The notes beneath the pieces are model-generated. The model worked only from the letters and a program-made list of their open reading frames with translations, was not told the origin of the DNA and made no database searches. From an uncultured Pirellulaceae bacterium (GTDB lineage: Bacteria > Planctomycetota > Planctomycetia > Pirellulales > Pirellulaceae), in assembly GCA_937967505.1 (NCBI GenBank), contig CALCJM010000064.1, positions 1 through 64,000 of the forward strand: a stretch of 64,000 nt of DNA, written 5' to 3'. Positions 62,117 to 64,000 of the stretch are shown one piece after another; position 1 is the stretch's first letter; each line of letters opens with the position of its first letter. The position numbers and the translations under genes were made by a program.

Positions 62117-64000
62117 TTAGACTTCAATTTTGGCCGCACAGTCTTTGTAGGAAGGCTGTTTCGACCAGGGGTCAAAATGCGCCATCGTTAACTGGTTGAC
62201 TTCGACATAGTGCATGGGCATAAACAGTTGTTTTTGGTTTACGGTTGGCGTAATAAATGCGTTTGCCGTCACGCTTCCGCGCGCGGTCAAAACGGTCACC
62301 TTTTGGTCGGGAGCGATCCCCATTTCGGCAGCATCCAAAGGGTGGATCTCGACGTAAACTTCTGCGGGATACAGCTTGCGAAGCACGGAGGATTTTCCGG
62401 TGCGTGTTTGTGTATGCCACTGCGCTGCGGTTCCGCGCCCGGTCATCAATAGAAACGGCCATTGGTCGCTAGTGGGTTCGGGCATCGGTTGGGGGGCATC
62501 GTAGATAAATCGCGCTTTGCCATCCTTGTGGAAAAAACGTCCGTCAGCAAACAGTCGGCGTTGCTGACCGGTGTCCGGATTGTCTTGCGGATAGGGCCAC
62601 TGGATGCCACCGTGTTCATCCAGCATTCGATAGCTCTCGATGCCGGTAATGTCGCAGGGTTGCCCGGCGGTCAACTGTTTCAGCAATTGAAAGGCGGCCT
62701 CCGGATCCGTCCATCTCTCAAACATCTGGCCGCAGCCCCAGTAGTTTGCGACCAGTTGAAAGATGGAGAAATCAGCCAGCGCTTGGCCAGGGGCTCGTGA
62801 GACTTTTTTCAACAGACCAATGCGACGTTCGGAATTGATAAAGGTGCCCTCTTTCTCACCCCACCCGGCTGCCGGCAGGTACAAATCGCAGTGGGCGACG
62901 GTTTCGGTGGAATGATACATGTCCTGCACAACTAGGAAGTCCAGCTTGTCCAGTAACCTTCGGCATTCGGATTGGTGAATCCAGCTGTGCGCCATATTGG
63001 TTCCCAGCACCCAAAGACCGCGAATTCTTCCCTCGGCGATGCCTGCCATGATTTTGTCGTATGTATCGCCGGTCTCCTGCGGGATTGTTGATTCCTCAAT
63101 CCCCAGAACCGCCGCGACTTTGCGGCGATGTTCCGGATGGTCGAACGAATGCGCGCCCAACAGATTGGTTGTGTTACTGAACAGACGCGATCCCATGGCA
63201 TTGCACTGCCCCGTGATCGAATTTGCACCGGTGCCCGGCCGGCCAATATTGCCGGTCATCAACGCCAGATTGATAATCGCCTGTGCGGCGCGCGTCCCTT
63301 CGTAGCTCTGGTTGATGCCCATCGTCCACCAGAAGGAAACACGCTTACCGGCCGCGATTTTATCGGCGACGCGATGTAGTTGTGCCGTGCTGATGCCGCT
63401 GACCCGGGAGACGACCTCCGGTGTCCATGTTTTGACGTGAGATTGATAGCCTTCGAAATCGCTGGTGCTCTGGTCAATGAACCGCTGGTCAATCGCGCCT
63501 TTTGAAATCAATAGATTGGCGATCCCGTACAGCAATGCTAGGTCGCTTTTGGGGGCCAGTGCCACATGTTCGGTCGCGGCGTCAGCCGTTTCCGTGCAAC
63601 GCGGGTCCAGCACAATGATCTCCGGGTTGTTTTTATTTCGCAGCACGCGCTGCCACATGATGGGATGGGCGATGCACAGGTTCGAACCAACCAACACCAG
63701 CACATCGGATTGCTCGAAGTCATCATAGGTGTAGGGAGGCGCATCAAAACCAAAAGATTGCTTATAGGCCGTCACGGCTGTCGCCATGCACTGACGCGTG
63801 TTCCCGTCGCCATGCACCATGCCCATGCCGAATTTGGCCAACGCCCCTAGGAAAGCCAGTTCTTCGCTGGGCAATTGCCCGGTGCCCAGAAAAGCGACAG
63901 AATCCTTGCCATGTTTTTGCTGAATTGATTTAAAGGAATCGCAAAATGTTTCCATGGCAGCCTGCCAAGAAGCAGGCTGTAGTTTTCCGTTGGTGCGAAT
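62117..64000 (-). CDS. nasA: Assimilatory nitrate reductase, molybdopterin oxidoreductase (N-terminus beyond window edge)
   Basis: [109 protein letters not shown]. Frame stays open upstream ([19 protein letters not shown]) to the edge. Confidence 0.92.
   Translation of the reverse strand: MRTNGKLQPASWQAAMETFCDSFKSIQQKHGKDSVAFLGTGQLPSEELAFLGALAKFGMGMVHGDGNTRQCMATAVTAYKQSFGFDAPPYTYDDFEQSDVLVLVGSNLCIAHPIMWQRVLRNKNNPEIIVLDPRCTETADAATEHVALAPKSDLALLYGIANLLISKGAIDQRFIDQSTSDFEGYQSHVKTWTPEVVSRVSGISTAQLHRVADKIAAGKRVSFWWTMGINQSYEGTRAAQAIINLALMTGNIGRPGTGANSITGQCNAMGSRLFSNTTNLLGAHSFDHPEHRRKVAAVLGIEESTIPQETGDTYDKIMAGIAEGRIRGLWVLGTNMAHSWIHQSECRRLLDKLDFLVVQDMYHSTETVAHCDLYLPAAGWGEKEGTFINSERRIGLLKKVSRAPGQALADFSIFQLVANYWGCGQMFERWTDPEAAFQLLKQLTAGQPCDITGIESYRMLDEHGGIQWPYPQDNPDTGQQRRLFADGRFFHKDGKARFIYDAPQPMPEPTSDQWPFLLMTGRGTAAQWHTQTRTGKSSVLRKLYPAEVYVEIHPLDAAEMGIAPDQKVTVLTARGSVTANAFITPTVNQKQLFMPMHYVEVNQLTMAHFDPWSKQPSYKDCAAKIEV

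Overview
This looks like a planctomycete (Pirellula/Rhodopirellula-like) chromosomal window. That is inferred from DUF1592/DUF1588-type and DUF1552 proteins, tandem DUF1080 domains, PEP-CTERM proteins and long leader regions; no taxonomic search was run. Left edge (1-5 kb): an accessory block with a partial ISL3-type transposase, a DUF2141-like protein, a flavodoxin-fold quinone reductase, a SnoaL-like protein and a truncated tyrosine recombinase that ends about 60 bp from the 3' end of a tRNA-Ser(CGA). This resembles a decayed genomic island. Middle (5-49 kb): mostly housekeeping and metabolic genes. They include a uronate/glycerate-type catabolic run (uxaC, SDR, Ldh-family, 2-hydroxyacid dehydrogenase, glycerate kinase), M20 and M3 peptidases, polysaccharide export, pyrG, kdsB, epmA, selB-selA, an HU-like protein, and a DUF1592/DUF1552 pair. 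Right (49.6-58.5 kb): a gene-poor region with IS110 and IS91 remnants, degenerate duplications and three of four copies of a 103-bp palindromic element. Right edge (58.5-64 kb): a nitrate assimilation cluster (nasA, nirA and an Fe-S/FAD reductase). The most notable observations are (i) five copies of a TetR-operator-like palindrome spread over 0.9 kb, (ii) a beta-ketoacyl synthase homologue with all three catalytic residues replaced, (iii) the four-copy 103-bp palindromic element, and (iv) a near-perfect 38-bp hairpin just upstream of the M3 peptidase. I saw no CRISPR array and no recognisable complete defence system.
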